Assembly: GCA_964395835.1 (NCBI GenBank)
Contig: CAYNBJ010000008.1
Location: 1 to 44,642, forward strand
Source: LLD-282 sp964395835
GTDB lineage: Bacteria > Pseudomonadota > Gammaproteobacteria > Berkiellales > Berkiellaceae
Direction: 5' to 3'
DNA length: 44,642 nt
Shown here: in pieces, positions 17,631 through 26,738 of the stretch
How the letters are laid out: the number at the start of each line of letters is the position of its first letter
Position numbering within the stretch: the stretch's first letter is position 1
Notes under the pieces: model-generated
The model's database searches: none
What the model was told of the DNA's origin: nothing
What the model saw: only the letters and a program-made list of their open reading frames with translations
Made by a program: the position numbers and the translations under genes

Positions 17631-18385
17631 TATTTGGTATTGGCTTTTTGACACTGGCTAAAAAAGAATGTCTAAGAATTTTTAGAATCTGGATGCAAAC
17701 ACTCATCCCATCGCCTTTAATGATGATCTTATACTTACTCACATTTGGCCGCTTAGTAGATGGAATGGATAAGCAACCATATGCAATATACATTATTCCA
17801 GGATTAATAATGATGTCCATTGTCAGCAATTCATTTGCTAACGTAGTCAGTTCATTTTTTATGGCTAAATTTCAAAGAAACATTGAAGAAATTTTAATCT
17901 CACCCATGAGCTCTTTAGAAATTATGATGGGGTTTATTTCTGGAGGGGTTGTACGGGGCATGCTCAACGGCCTCACTGTTTTCATTTTATGTTATGTCTG
18001 TGTATCGTTAAAGACTATTCATAACCCTGTTTTATTTATATGTTTCAGCGTTATGCTGAGTTACACGATGTCTTGCTTAGGGCTAATCAATGGGATTTGT
18101 GCTAAAAAATTTGATGATATTAATTTTATTCCTACATTTTTTTTAAATCCACTCATGTACCTCAGTGGAGTTTTTTATTCTATCAAAATTTTGTCTCCTT
18201 TTTGGAACGGAGTAGTGAAAATGAATCCTTTATTCTATTGTGTGAGCGCTTTAAGATTTAGCCTATTAGGTCAAAGTGATGTCTCTCCATATATCTGCTT
18301 CTACATCATTTTTATAACGGCAATATGCAGTTCTGTGATTGCTTGGAGGTTGCTGGAAAAACGATCTTATCTTTCCTACGATTAA
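17627..18385 (+). CDS. yadH: ABC-2 type transporter permease, YadH-like
   Basis: This is the membrane partner of the preceding ATPase. Its 252 residues (256 in E. coli YadH) form about six transmembrane helices. Family-typical segments are LTFGRLVDGMD, IIPGLIMMSIVSNSF, ISPMSSLEIMMGFISGGVVRGML and FFLNPLMYLSGVFYS. The start is the ATG overlapping the yadG stop. YadGH-type pairs are common in gammaproteobacteria and their substrate is not established. No membrane-fusion protein lies beside them, unlike the exporter at 23.4-26.3 kb. Confidence 0.92.
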   Translation: MIFGIGFLTLAKKECLRIFRIWMQTLIPSPLMMILYLLTFGRLVDGMDKQPYAIYIIPGLIMMSIVSNSFANVVSSFFMAKFQRNIEEILISPMSSLEIMMGFISGGVVRGMLNGLTVFILCYVCVSLKTIHNPVLFICFSVMLSYTMSCLGLINGICAKKFDDINFIPTFFLNPLMYLSGVFYSIKILSPFWNGVVKMNPLFYCVSALRFSLLGQSDVSPYICFYIIFITAICSSVIAWRLLEKRSYLSYD

Positions 18386-18463
18386 TTTTTTTTGAAATGA
18401 AAAATTTTTACACGATCTGATCCTATATGATTTTTAGCCTTTCTTATTTTAGGGACCATTGTT

Positions 18464-20569
18464 ATGAACCCAGCGGAAAAAAATACCAATTCGACTGAGG
18501 AACAAGCAAATTTTAATCCTGCTCATACAATCGACACAGGACTTTATGAGCAGCTCAGAGCCCTCATACAAAATGATCCGTTAAAAATTCGATTTGGACT
18601 CAAAGGGCTGATTCTTTTTCACGCTAAAGATACGTCTATTCTTGAACGAGCGATAGCTCTTGGGTATCTCACTGCTTGTGTGATTTTAACATTATTTTCG
18701 CCTGAAACCGTAAAAACACTTTTTCATATACTTTCCAATCGCAAAGTGAAAGACAGCAACGGAGTGAATAAAAAAGAAATTGCATTTAAATGGATTGCGA
18801 AAATCACAGCCTCTCCTGAAATCAAAAAACTGTTTCTTGATTATTGCAGCGACTTAGATAAGTACAATAATATTAGCGCGCTTTTAATACACATTCTAAA
18901 TAATGATTTCAATTCTGCTAAAACACAAATGCGCGAAAAGCCTGAAATTCAAGAATTTTTCTCTGCATTTATCACTCACCTTATCACACAAGATGATCCT
19001 GCTTTATCTACAGCAGGAGTGAAGAAAAGGCTTAATACTCAAATAACATCTTTTTTAACACATGTCTTTGAAGAACCGCAGAAATTTGCATCGATTCAAG
19101 AGGCACTTGAAAGTCTTTTGCAAAATATTCCGTCTGACTCCCTAAAGAGAATTCTCACAGATAGTCTGTTTACTTTACATGCTCCACTGCAAGAGCTTAT
19201 AGAAGAGCCTCTAGGTGACTTTCAAAAGTCTATGACGGATAAAACAGTTCAAAAAACAAATGCTAGGCGTATATTCTTAGCCCAGGTAGCTCAAAGATTC
19301 AATAACGATGTTGAAGCCTACCTACCAATTATGCTGAAGATCTTTCCATCTCATACTTTGATGCTGAATCAGATATCAACTGTGCTGGCTGTGCCTGAAT
19401 ATAGTGCTCTTTTTGATACGATATGTCAGGGTATCATCAAGAATGACCCACCGCATACTAACAATTTAAATATTTTTAACGTGTTAAAAAAACTTCATAA
19501 TGAAAAAAAATTGAATGACTTATTGGAAAGTCTCTCATCAAAGAACAGTTTTTTTATTATGCTGAAAAAATTAAATATCGTCCTATCTGACCAGAGTGCG
19601 GCCGATTTTTTATTTAGTGATGAGATGAAAAACTGTATTGCGAACAAGTGGGCAAGTGCTGATTTAAAAAATCTTCTATCTAAATTTTATGGATTAAAAG
19701 AAAATACAAATGCAATTGCACTTTTGATCCAATTTATTTCAGTAGCTGCAGAATTCATTATCGGAAAAGATTTACAAGAGACATATCCTATAAGCATGCT
19801 AGCATCTTCCATGACCACGCTCATAACATCATATATGGCTTCTCGTTCGGATAAAGGTAAATTTTATGAATGTTTTGTACATAATAATACAAACGCCATA
19901 AAAAATCTTATTCCATTTATTTTACAATATAAATCTAAACTTCTTCCCATAATCTGTAAATTGTTAGGGCTTGATAAAAAATATATGAATCTATTAGAGG
20001 GTTTTTTAAACGAGCTTCAAAAAAATCCTAAATTACCTTTTGATCGCAAACAATGTGTAGAATACGTGGAAAACCTGATGAAAGATCAGAATCAATTTGT
20101 AATACTTGAAGAATTTTTACAATCAATACGCCCTAAATTGATTCAGCAGAGCACAAACTGCAAGCTAAATCCGAGTAAATTGTATTGGTCCAACGCTTTA
20201 AAAGACTATATAACTACTCAAAATGGCGGCTGCATTGTGAATGAAGACAACAAACCCAAGCTTCAAAGGCGATTTGAAACAGAATTAGATGCCATTTTGA
20301 AAAATGGACATAGTTTTTCAAAAATCCTTCTTCTTCTTCTTAAGATTCGACATAATAAAAGCGGAGACGATGTGAGAAGTCTGATAGAAATTTTTGAACC
20401 GAATACGAAAACAACATCTCATCTTTTGTCATTTATCTTTAAAATGCAAGCGATGCAAAAATATATTCCCCCTACCATAACAAACGCACAGCGCCTAAGA
20501 ACAGCAACAGGAATAATCAGCATGCTGCAGATCCCAAATACTCAAAAGCAAGAACGGCCTTCAAACTAA
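18464..20569 (+). CDS. Large helical protein of unknown function
   Basis: This 701-residue protein is not recognised. It has no signal peptide and no clear membrane span. It is rich in Leu, Ile, Lys and Asn in a pattern of repeated amphipathic helices, suggestive of an alpha-solenoid, but no exact repeat is visible by eye. The N terminus is polar (MNPAEKNTNSTEEQ) and the C terminus ends QKQERPSN. AGGGA eight bases before the ATG is a fair ribosome binding site. It lies 78 bases after yadH on the same strand, so it may be read from that transcript, and it is convergent with the 933-residue orphan. It could be a secreted effector, by analogy with other large orphan proteins of intracellular bacteria; that is inference. 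Confidence 0.75.
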   Translation: MNPAEKNTNSTEEQANFNPAHTIDTGLYEQLRALIQNDPLKIRFGLKGLILFHAKDTSILERAIALGYLTACVILTLFSPETVKTLFHILSNRKVKDSNGVNKKEIAFKWIAKITASPEIKKLFLDYCSDLDKYNNISALLIHILNNDFNSAKTQMREKPEIQEFFSAFITHLITQDDPALSTAGVKKRLNTQITSFLTHVFEEPQKFASIQEALESLLQNIPSDSLKRILTDSLFTLHAPLQELIEEPLGDFQKSMTDKTVQKTNARRIFLAQVAQRFNNDVEAYLPIMLKIFPSHTLMLNQISTVLAVPEYSALFDTICQGIIKNDPPHTNNLNIFNVLKKLHNEKKLNDLLESLSSKNSFFIMLKKLNIVLSDQSAADFLFSDEMKNCIANKWASADLKNLLSKFYGLKENTNAIALLIQFISVAAEFIIGKDLQETYPISMLASSMTTLITSYMASRSDKGKFYECFVHNNTNAIKNLIPFILQYKSKLLPIICKLLGLDKKYMNLLEGFLNELQKNPKLPFDRKQCVEYVENLMKDQNQFVILEEFLQSIRPKLIQQSTNCKLNPSKLYWSNALKDYITTQNGGCIVNEDNKPKLQRRFETELDAILKNGHSFSKILLLLLKIRHNKSGDDVRSLIEIFEPNTKTTSHLLSFIFKMQAMQKYIPPTITNAQRLRTATGIISMLQIPNTQKQERPSN

Positions 20570-20616
20570 TACGGATAGCTTTGTGTCTTTCTGAACACAC
20601 ATACACACCAAAATTT

Positions 20617-23418
20617 TCATACCAATCGAAAATTTGATCCTAGTCTCAAAAGCGATACGTCCTGCTCTGTGCTGAAATCAAAAACCCTACTATGATTTAA
20701 TAGTCCAGCTTGACTGAAAAGCATAGGCAGATCTGAAAGCGTATTTGTTGCATGATCTCTGAATTTTGCATAATGCGTAATCATATCTCTAAAAAGAATC
20801 GGTAACATTTTATCTGGAATAGAAGAAGTCGCATGTATTTCATTGATAAACACATCTAGAAAGTTTTTTTCTTCTTCAATAGCAATCAATTCTGGATCTA
20901 CTAACTCTTGATCTGGATAAAAATCAGCAATCCCTGTCACTTTCAAGGTCACAAAATATTCGGACCAAAAATTTTTAATGATCAACATCAATTTGTTATA
21001 TTGCTCTAGAAAAGAAGAATTAACATGGGTATCTAAAATAAAAAATTCAAACTGACAATTCACTAGAGCTATCACTAAAGAGCTATAGATTATAGCTGGC
21101 TTGTATTGTTCCTGAGAAAAAAACAAACAAGACACAGAAAACGATTTTAACTCATACCGATCTGATCTGCGGTTATATATTAAATTTTCCATTTTTTCTA
21201 AAGATAAAGGCGATTGCATGTGATGCTGGAAAAATATTTTTTTTATGTCTTCTTTGTGATGTGACAAATATTTTTTTAATTGCAGCATATCTACTCTTTG
21301 TATTGTATCCTTTTTTAAAAATTGCAGCATTAAGCAGATTAAGATGATTGATGGAAAAGAATATTTCAAAACTGATGGTTCGTTAATATAGAAACAAATC
21401 AAAGAACCATGAACTCTTTGCAGCTGAGGAAGTAATAAAAAACGCAAAGACTCTTGTTTGATAGCCTGAGCACAAACACTGAGACATTTTTCTACACGAA
21501 TCTGCGCAGCTTTATTATCAATCGATTGAAGCGCAAAGGCATACAAATCAGAGAAATATCGCAATAATGCTATCTTATAATCATTACAAAATTTTTCTTC
21601 CTTGATAAAAGGAAGAATCCAATCTACTTGACATGAAAAACACTCAAGAACGACATAAACCTTGTCCTCAATTGCATTTTTCATAATATAGTGATCAAAT
21701 TTTTCAGGCTTCTTCATTTGTCCTATTGAACAAAAAACCCCCTTTTTCTCTTTGCGCCATGATAAAAGATTCAAACTCTCTTTCAAAAGATGATTATTGG
21801 ATCTGCTTGAATTTAACCTAATGCTCTGTAAGTACAGAATCTGATATATCTTTTGCTTGTCGTCTTGAGATAAATCAAAAAATAAATCTTTTATAGTATC
21901 TACCGAAAACCAAGATAGGCATTTTTGATACAGTCGAATTGCAGATAGTATTTTAAAAACCCAATCTAAATAGTAGAAACCTGTCACAAGAATTTCCAGT
22001 TTTTTCTGAAGATCGGATTTGATTTTTTGTAACAAGAAATACCAAGAAGCACATTGATCTAAGTCATACATCTCTAAAAAAAGAACACTGTTGATATGTT
22101 TTCGATATTTTAAATATACGGCATATATTTTCTCATAACGCCTTGCTAAATTTTTGAATTCTTGATTGTTTGGATGCAGGTGCAATACAAGATATTGAAT
22201 TTTTGTTCTAAAGAAGAGAAAGGATTTCTGATTCACACAAATCAAACAATCTGCAATTTGTATATCAGTTGCTGTGTCACTAAGACTATTAAGCTTTTCT
22301 AGTTCTCTTTGCTTTAATTGAGAGATTGTAATAGTAAAATCCAAATATTTCTGTTGCGCATATTGAAAAAGTTTCTTCATTTGCCTGTGAGAAACAACTT
22401 CTGCGATCCTATCATACACTTGTATTTCTTCTATAAAGCATTGTGTATCATGAAGAAAATCTTTTAAGATGGCGAGATTTTTTGGATTTTGCATATATTT
22501 CTGATCACATATTTTTTTAAAAAAACATGTCATTGTTATATTATCTTGCAAACAAAGATTTTTTTCGTTTTCTAGAAATTGCAAATTATAGCGCTTTATA
22601 TATAAATGAAAATGTCCTTCTATTTTAATTGCTATATTGTTACGAAATGCCAGTAAAAACTCTTGTAAATGAATCAGCATATTATTAAAAAATTCCACGT
22701 GATTTTTTTTTACATGGAGCAGGAAAGTTCTTTCTTTATAAATTTCTATATATTCCAAGTAGCGCTGATTGATGTTTTTTTTAAAAAACTGACAAACTAA
22801 AATAAAAAGCAAATACGGCTCTTTTTCCATTAAATCATGAATAGAATATGTTTCAAGTGACGGGATTTCTGAAATTCTATAGTCACAAAAAGTCTTTCCT
22901 AAGTTTTCTAGTAAGGTATGAATTTCTGCATAATGACTCTCGTGTGCAAAACGAACTATATGTATCAAACTATCATACGTTATTAAGATTTGACGATCAT
23001 TAAACACTTTCCAATTGATGAATTGTTCCAAAACAGACAACTGTATCCCTGCTCCTTCAGATGCTGCTAAAAAATCACCACATCTATATTTTACATTCAG
23101 TGTTTCGATTTTGATTTTCAGATGATTAATAACACAGAGAGCATTTTGATATAAATTTTCATTTTTTTCAGAATGTTCACAAACTTTGATTGTTTGATAT
23201 AGCTGATCCAGTTCTGCTATATCTTTTTTATACGAGAATAAAATATCTAAAGTCAGATGATCTTGATCTTCATATTTTTGATTCCAAACCATATACTTTT
23301 TGTTTATAAGATCATCAAAGTCTTCAAAAGCATGCACACCGAACGTGTCAAAAAGCTGCACAGGCAATCTCTTATCAGCAAATTTATACATGAAATTTTC
23401 AAAATTTTTTCCAATCAT
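20617..23418 (-). CDS. Large helical protein of unknown function, downstream of the ABC exporter
   Basis: This 933-residue protein is not recognised. It is rich in Phe, Tyr, Lys, Ile, Leu and Cys, has no signal peptide or obvious transmembrane span, and appears mainly helical. No catalytic motif could be picked out. The C-terminal 100 residues are more acidic (ELIAIEEEKNFLDVF) and end LRLGSNFRLV. The ATG at 23418 has no ribosome binding site. The upstream neighbour on the same strand, an ABC-2 permease, stops 28 bases before it and no terminator lies between, so it is probably the last gene of the hlyD/ABC operon. Whether it is exported by that system is unknown; ABC-2 exporters usually move small molecules. 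Confidence 0.75.
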   Translation of the reverse strand: MIGKNFENFMYKFADKRLPVQLFDTFGVHAFEDFDDLINKKYMVWNQKYEDQDHLTLDILFSYKKDIAELDQLYQTIKVCEHSEKNENLYQNALCVINHLKIKIETLNVKYRCGDFLAASEGAGIQLSVLEQFINWKVFNDRQILITYDSLIHIVRFAHESHYAEIHTLLENLGKTFCDYRISEIPSLETYSIHDLMEKEPYLLFILVCQFFKKNINQRYLEYIEIYKERTFLLHVKKNHVEFFNNMLIHLQEFLLAFRNNIAIKIEGHFHLYIKRYNLQFLENEKNLCLQDNITMTCFFKKICDQKYMQNPKNLAILKDFLHDTQCFIEEIQVYDRIAEVVSHRQMKKLFQYAQQKYLDFTITISQLKQRELEKLNSLSDTATDIQIADCLICVNQKSFLFFRTKIQYLVLHLHPNNQEFKNLARRYEKIYAVYLKYRKHINSVLFLEMYDLDQCASWYFLLQKIKSDLQKKLEILVTGFYYLDWVFKILSAIRLYQKCLSWFSVDTIKDLFFDLSQDDKQKIYQILYLQSIRLNSSRSNNHLLKESLNLLSWRKEKKGVFCSIGQMKKPEKFDHYIMKNAIEDKVYVVLECFSCQVDWILPFIKEEKFCNDYKIALLRYFSDLYAFALQSIDNKAAQIRVEKCLSVCAQAIKQESLRFLLLPQLQRVHGSLICFYINEPSVLKYSFPSIILICLMLQFLKKDTIQRVDMLQLKKYLSHHKEDIKKIFFQHHMQSPLSLEKMENLIYNRRSDRYELKSFSVSCLFFSQEQYKPAIIYSSLVIALVNCQFEFFILDTHVNSSFLEQYNKLMLIIKNFWSEYFVTLKVTGIADFYPDQELVDPELIAIEEEKNFLDVFINEIHATSSIPDKMLPILFRDMITHYAKFRDHATNTLSDLPMLFSQAGLLNHSRVFDFSTEQDVSLLRLGSNFRLV

Positions 23419-23446
23419 AACACTAAAATTCTAAATGATAACCCCC

Positions 23447-24583
23447 TCACTCTAAAGTTCTTTGATATTTCATAAGAGTGAACAGAGTCATAAGCAAACA
23501 AAACACTATTAAAGAAAAAAGATTTGCACTGTTCGCTTGCCAACCTGCTCCTTTAAGCATTACAGCTCTCACAAGAGAGATAAAATAGGTATTAGGAAAG
23601 ATTAATCCTAACTTTTGAGCCCATAATGGCATACCCCGAAAAGGAAACATGAATCCTGAAAGGAGCAAAGATGGTAGAATAATAAACATCGACATCTGCA
23701 TAGCTTGCATTTGATTTTGCGCCAAGGTAGAAATTAAAAAACCTAGAGATAAATTACAAAAAATAAAAAGTAAAATAGCAAAAAACAATGCTGAACAAGA
23801 TCCTGTGATTGGAACAGAAAACACAAGATACGCCAAAATTAAAATAATCATTGCCTGAATGTAACTCAAAACAATATAGGGACTCATTTTGCCAATCATC
23901 ACAGACAAAGGGCTCAGAGGCATTGATAGCAAAGTCTCTAATGTCCCGCGTTCACGCTCTCGTGTTAAAGAAATAGCAGTCATCATGACGCCTGTCATGG
24001 TCAAAACTGTCCCAATAAGACCTGGTACAATATTATACCGATTGAGGCCTTCGGGATTATAAAGTTTATGCATAAAAATTTCGAGATGAGAGAGAGAGCC
24101 TTGTTGAGAGAAAAATTGCGGGAAACGCGATTTTAAAATAGAAGTAATACAGCGCTCCAAAGAACCATATGCTCCAGAAATCGCAACTGGATCTGATGCA
24201 TCGGCTTGAACAAGAATTTGTGTCTTTTTAAAAGTCATAAGATTTTGTGTGAAATCTGCAGGAATATGCACCACGAAATTGACTACTCCCGATTGCAGCA
24301 TATACTGCGCTTGTTCTATAGAATTTACTACGTGAGTAAATTGGTAATATTCTGTATTTTTCAAACCTTCTAGAACTGCTATTGACAATGGGCTGCGATC
24401 ACTGACAACAAGAGCTGTTGGTAAAAATCTCGGGTCTGAATTGATGGCAAAACCAAAGATTAATAATTGAATAATAGGAATCCCCACAATCATTCTTAAA
24501 GTTGTTTTATCTCTTTTTAATTGAACAAGTTCTTTTTGAAAAAGAGCTCGAATCGCACACAAAAGAACAGAGAAACCTTGCAT
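23447..24583 (-). CDS. ABC-2 type exporter permease, YbhS/YbhR-like
   Basis: This inner-membrane permease has 378 residues. The first membrane helix (IVGIPIIQLLIFGFAINSDP) is followed by a periplasmic domain of about 130 residues (LPTALVVSDRSPLSIAVLEG onward). Five or more helices then carry the family blocks PGLIGTVLTMTGVMMTAISLTRERERGTLE, LLLSGFMFPFRGMP and IFPNTYFISLVRAVMLKG. The arrangement matches YbhS/YbhR-type drug and ion exporters. The ATG follows the ATPase stop without a gap. E. coli has two permeases here (YbhS and YbhR); only one is present, so it may act as a homodimer. Confidence 0.9.
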   Translation of the reverse strand: MQGFSVLLCAIRALFQKELVQLKRDKTTLRMIVGIPIIQLLIFGFAINSDPRFLPTALVVSDRSPLSIAVLEGLKNTEYYQFTHVVNSIEQAQYMLQSGVVNFVVHIPADFTQNLMTFKKTQILVQADASDPVAISGAYGSLERCITSILKSRFPQFFSQQGSLSHLEIFMHKLYNPEGLNRYNIVPGLIGTVLTMTGVMMTAISLTRERERGTLETLLSMPLSPLSVMIGKMSPYIVLSYIQAMIILILAYLVFSVPITGSCSALFFAILLFIFCNLSLGFLISTLAQNQMQAMQMSMFIILPSLLLSGFMFPFRGMPLWAQKLGLIFPNTYFISLVRAVMLKGAGWQANSANLFSLIVFCLLMTLFTLMKYQRTLE

Positions 24584-25504
24584 TTATTGTGTTTTCCTTT
24601 CGTTCAAATAATAAATAAAAACGTCTTCCATAGAGGGATCAATTTCATAACAAGCAGTCACCCCTGATCGTACATGCTCAGGACAATATTTCTCTAAATC
24701 AATCAGCATATGAGAAGTAATATGCAAAGAAGAGCCAAAAGGAGCTATGATTAAATCCGGATAGGTTTCTAAAAATTTTTGCAAAATACCTAAGCGATGA
24801 CCCTCTACTTTTAAAGTGTGCAATCGACTCTGTTTGACAATCTTAGCTGGCGTTCCCTGTGTGATTAAATCGCCATAAGCGATATAGACAATATCATGAC
24901 AACGTTCTGCCTCATCCATATAATGAGTACTCACCAAAATCGTTAACCCCTGATCAGCAAACTGATGTATATGATCCCAAAATTCTCTTCTTGCCTTAGG
25001 ATCGACACCCGCTGTGGGCTCATCGAGCAGCAAAATCTGAGGCTGATGCAAAGTACATGCTGCCAAAGCGAGCCTCTGCTTCCATCCACCAGAAAGACTT
25101 CCTACTAATTGATTCGATCGATGTTGCAGTCCTATGGATTCTAATGTTTTGTCCACCAAATCTTTTGATTTTTTTATGCGATAAACTGAAGCAACGAATT
25201 CTAAATTCTCCTTGACTGTGAGATCTTCCCAGTAAGAAAATTTTTGAGTCATGTACCCTATTTTCTCTCGTATAGGATCAGGATTTTCAAAAATATTATA
25301 TCCCAAACAGTATCCTTGTCCATCATCTGGTTTAATCAAACCACAGAGCATACGAATTGTTGTTGTTTTGCCGCTACCATTTGGCCCTAAGAAACCGACA
25401 ATTCTGCCAGAATAAAGATCCAAAGATAAATTTTTAACAACTTTTTTATGATTGAAGGATTTAGAGATATTTTTAACACAGATAACTGGATCAGGACTTG
25501 TCAT
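24584..25504 (-). CDS. ABC exporter ATP-binding protein, YbhF-like single domain
   Basis: This 306-residue protein is the ATPase of the membrane-fusion-protein-linked ABC-2 exporter. Walker A GPNGSGKT is at 40-47, then GYMTQKFSYWEDLTVKENLEF (Q-loop), signature LSGGWKQRLALAA, Walker B ILLLDEPTAGVDPKA and the switch STHYMDEAERC. The closing segment YEIDPSMEDVFIYYLNE is typical of these drug-export ATPases. E. coli YbhF has two fused nucleotide-binding domains; this protein has one. It overlaps the upstream membrane-fusion gene by 14 bases and abuts the permease, so the three are co-expressed. Confidence 0.92.
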   Translation of the reverse strand: MTSPDPVICVKNISKSFNHKKVVKNLSLDLYSGRIVGFLGPNGSGKTTTIRMLCGLIKPDDGQGYCLGYNIFENPDPIREKIGYMTQKFSYWEDLTVKENLEFVASVYRIKKSKDLVDKTLESIGLQHRSNQLVGSLSGGWKQRLALAACTLHQPQILLLDEPTAGVDPKARREFWDHIHQFADQGLTILVSTHYMDEAERCHDIVYIAYGDLITQGTPAKIVKQSRLHTLKVEGHRLGILQKFLETYPDLIIAPFGSSLHITSHMLIDLEKYCPEHVRSGVTACYEIDPSMEDVFIYYLNERKTQ

Positions 25505-26294
25505 ACAGAAAAACCTCGACAGGCATACCTAAAACTGCATGAGATTGATGACTATCTAAGATAGCCTCAACCAAATAGGAAAGAGAATGCTCAAAGCTTT
25601 GGCTATAGATCACTGGCGGAGTATATTCTGGAGCGGCCGATAAAAATGAAATCTTCGCTTTAAAAATTTCCGTTTTTTTTGCATACCGAAAACCAACTTC
25701 TTGCCCTATTGAGAATTGGGGCATTTGTTCTACAGGTACATAAAAAACGATCTTTGTTTGTTCAGGAATATGAACAGATAACACAGGTGCCCCTGGAGGG
25801 ACATAATCACCTGGCGTATAATAATGCTTTTGCACAATACCCTGTACAGGAGATCGCGGCTGGCTTTCTTTGAATTTTTGCAAACTATGCAACAAAGCTA
25901 TTTCTGATAGCTCTGTATTTTTCTTTGCCACGAAATAATCTCTTTTACTTTTTTCCCAAATCTCGTCACTCAAGACAGATTTTTCCCACAGATCACAAGA
26001 ACGCTCATATTCTTTTTGAGCATAATTTAAAATTTCTGTGTTTTTTTCTAATTCTGCACGTGCCTGATCGACATTCAGACTAAAAAAAACAGAATCAAGT
26101 GCGAAAAGAGAGTCACCATTTAGAACAATTTGCCCATCGGAAACAAAAATTTCTGACAATATGCCTCCACTTGGCGAAGAAGCATAATGATATTGTGGCT
26201 GAATATAGCCTGTATAAGATGAATTTTTCCTCCAACAACCTGAAAAAAACAAACATGTCACAAAAATACACAAGATCCGAAGGTTGCGGCACAT
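25491..26294 (-). CDS. HlyD-family membrane-fusion (periplasmic adaptor) lipoprotein, YbhG-like
   Basis: This adaptor of the ABC exporter is expected to link the inner-membrane permease to an outer-membrane channel. Its 267 residues are shorter than E. coli YbhG (332). The N terminus looks like a lipoprotein signal, with hydrophobic LCIFVTCLFFSGC and a candidate lipidated Cys20. The lipoyl-like half motif SPSGGILSEIFVSDGQIV precedes a coiled coil at about 70-125 (QARAELEKNTEILNYAQKEYE), then the returning half motif SPVQGIVQKHYYTPGDYV and a beta-barrel domain. The ATG at 26294 has no ribosome binding site. It is the first gene of the operon. Confidence 0.88.
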   Translation of the reverse strand: MCRNLRILCIFVTCLFFSGCWRKNSSYTGYIQPQYHYASSPSGGILSEIFVSDGQIVLNGDSLFALDSVFFSLNVDQARAELEKNTEILNYAQKEYERSCDLWEKSVLSDEIWEKSKRDYFVAKKNTELSEIALLHSLQKFKESQPRSPVQGIVQKHYYTPGDYVPPGAPVLSVHIPEQTKIVFYVPVEQMPQFSIGQEVGFRYAKKTEIFKAKISFLSAAPEYTPPVIYSQSFEHSLSYLVEAILDSHQSHAVLGMPVEVFLYDKS

Positions 26295-26738
26295 AAAAAT
26301 TGCATGCGTGATGAAGGCTTTCAGTTATTTTAGGAAAAAGCACAATTAGCGCAACTCTTATCTAAAATTATAATAAAAATCATTTTTTACATAGCGAATC
26401 ATAAACTCATTTTTGATTTTATAATCAAATGAAATAGTAAATTCATTTTGACCCTGTGCACGCTATCAGAACTCATAGTGCATGATTCATCAATAATCGT
26501 GTCTCATAAGCTGAATCATGACGACTCTATGTATTTACAAAAATTGCAAAATCTCACCTCTACTAGCGATCCATATTCTGGATCGCCTATAGTTGCTCAT
26601 ATGGTCATGTATCAAAAAGAAAATATTTTTCATATCCGAAGCATCTTCATATTACAACTCGTAAAAACAAGTCTATCTTCTTCATACATAAAAATATTTC
26701 TCAAGATCACATAAATAAAAATCATATTATTGCAAGTC
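26295..26738. other. Gap between the giant gene and the ABC operon
   Basis: No gene is supported. A plus-strand frame at 26448-26714 starts with TTG, lacks a ribosome binding site and looks random. Two dyads stand out: CATGATTCA (26481-26489) with TGAATCATG (26512-26520), and a 7-bp perfect hairpin GCGATCC-ATATTCT-GGATCGC (26566-26586). Neither is followed by a T-run. The promoter of the ABC operon must lie towards 26300-26450; a minus-strand TATAAT is present there without a convincing -35. Confidence 0.5.

Noticed and set aside
26113..26343. 76-codon minus-strand ORF over the adaptor start
   Set aside because: Overlaps the signal region of the HlyD-like gene in another frame, with no own ribosome binding site.
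26448..26714. 88-codon plus-strand ORF
   Set aside because: TTG start, no ribosome binding site and random-looking sequence containing two hairpins.
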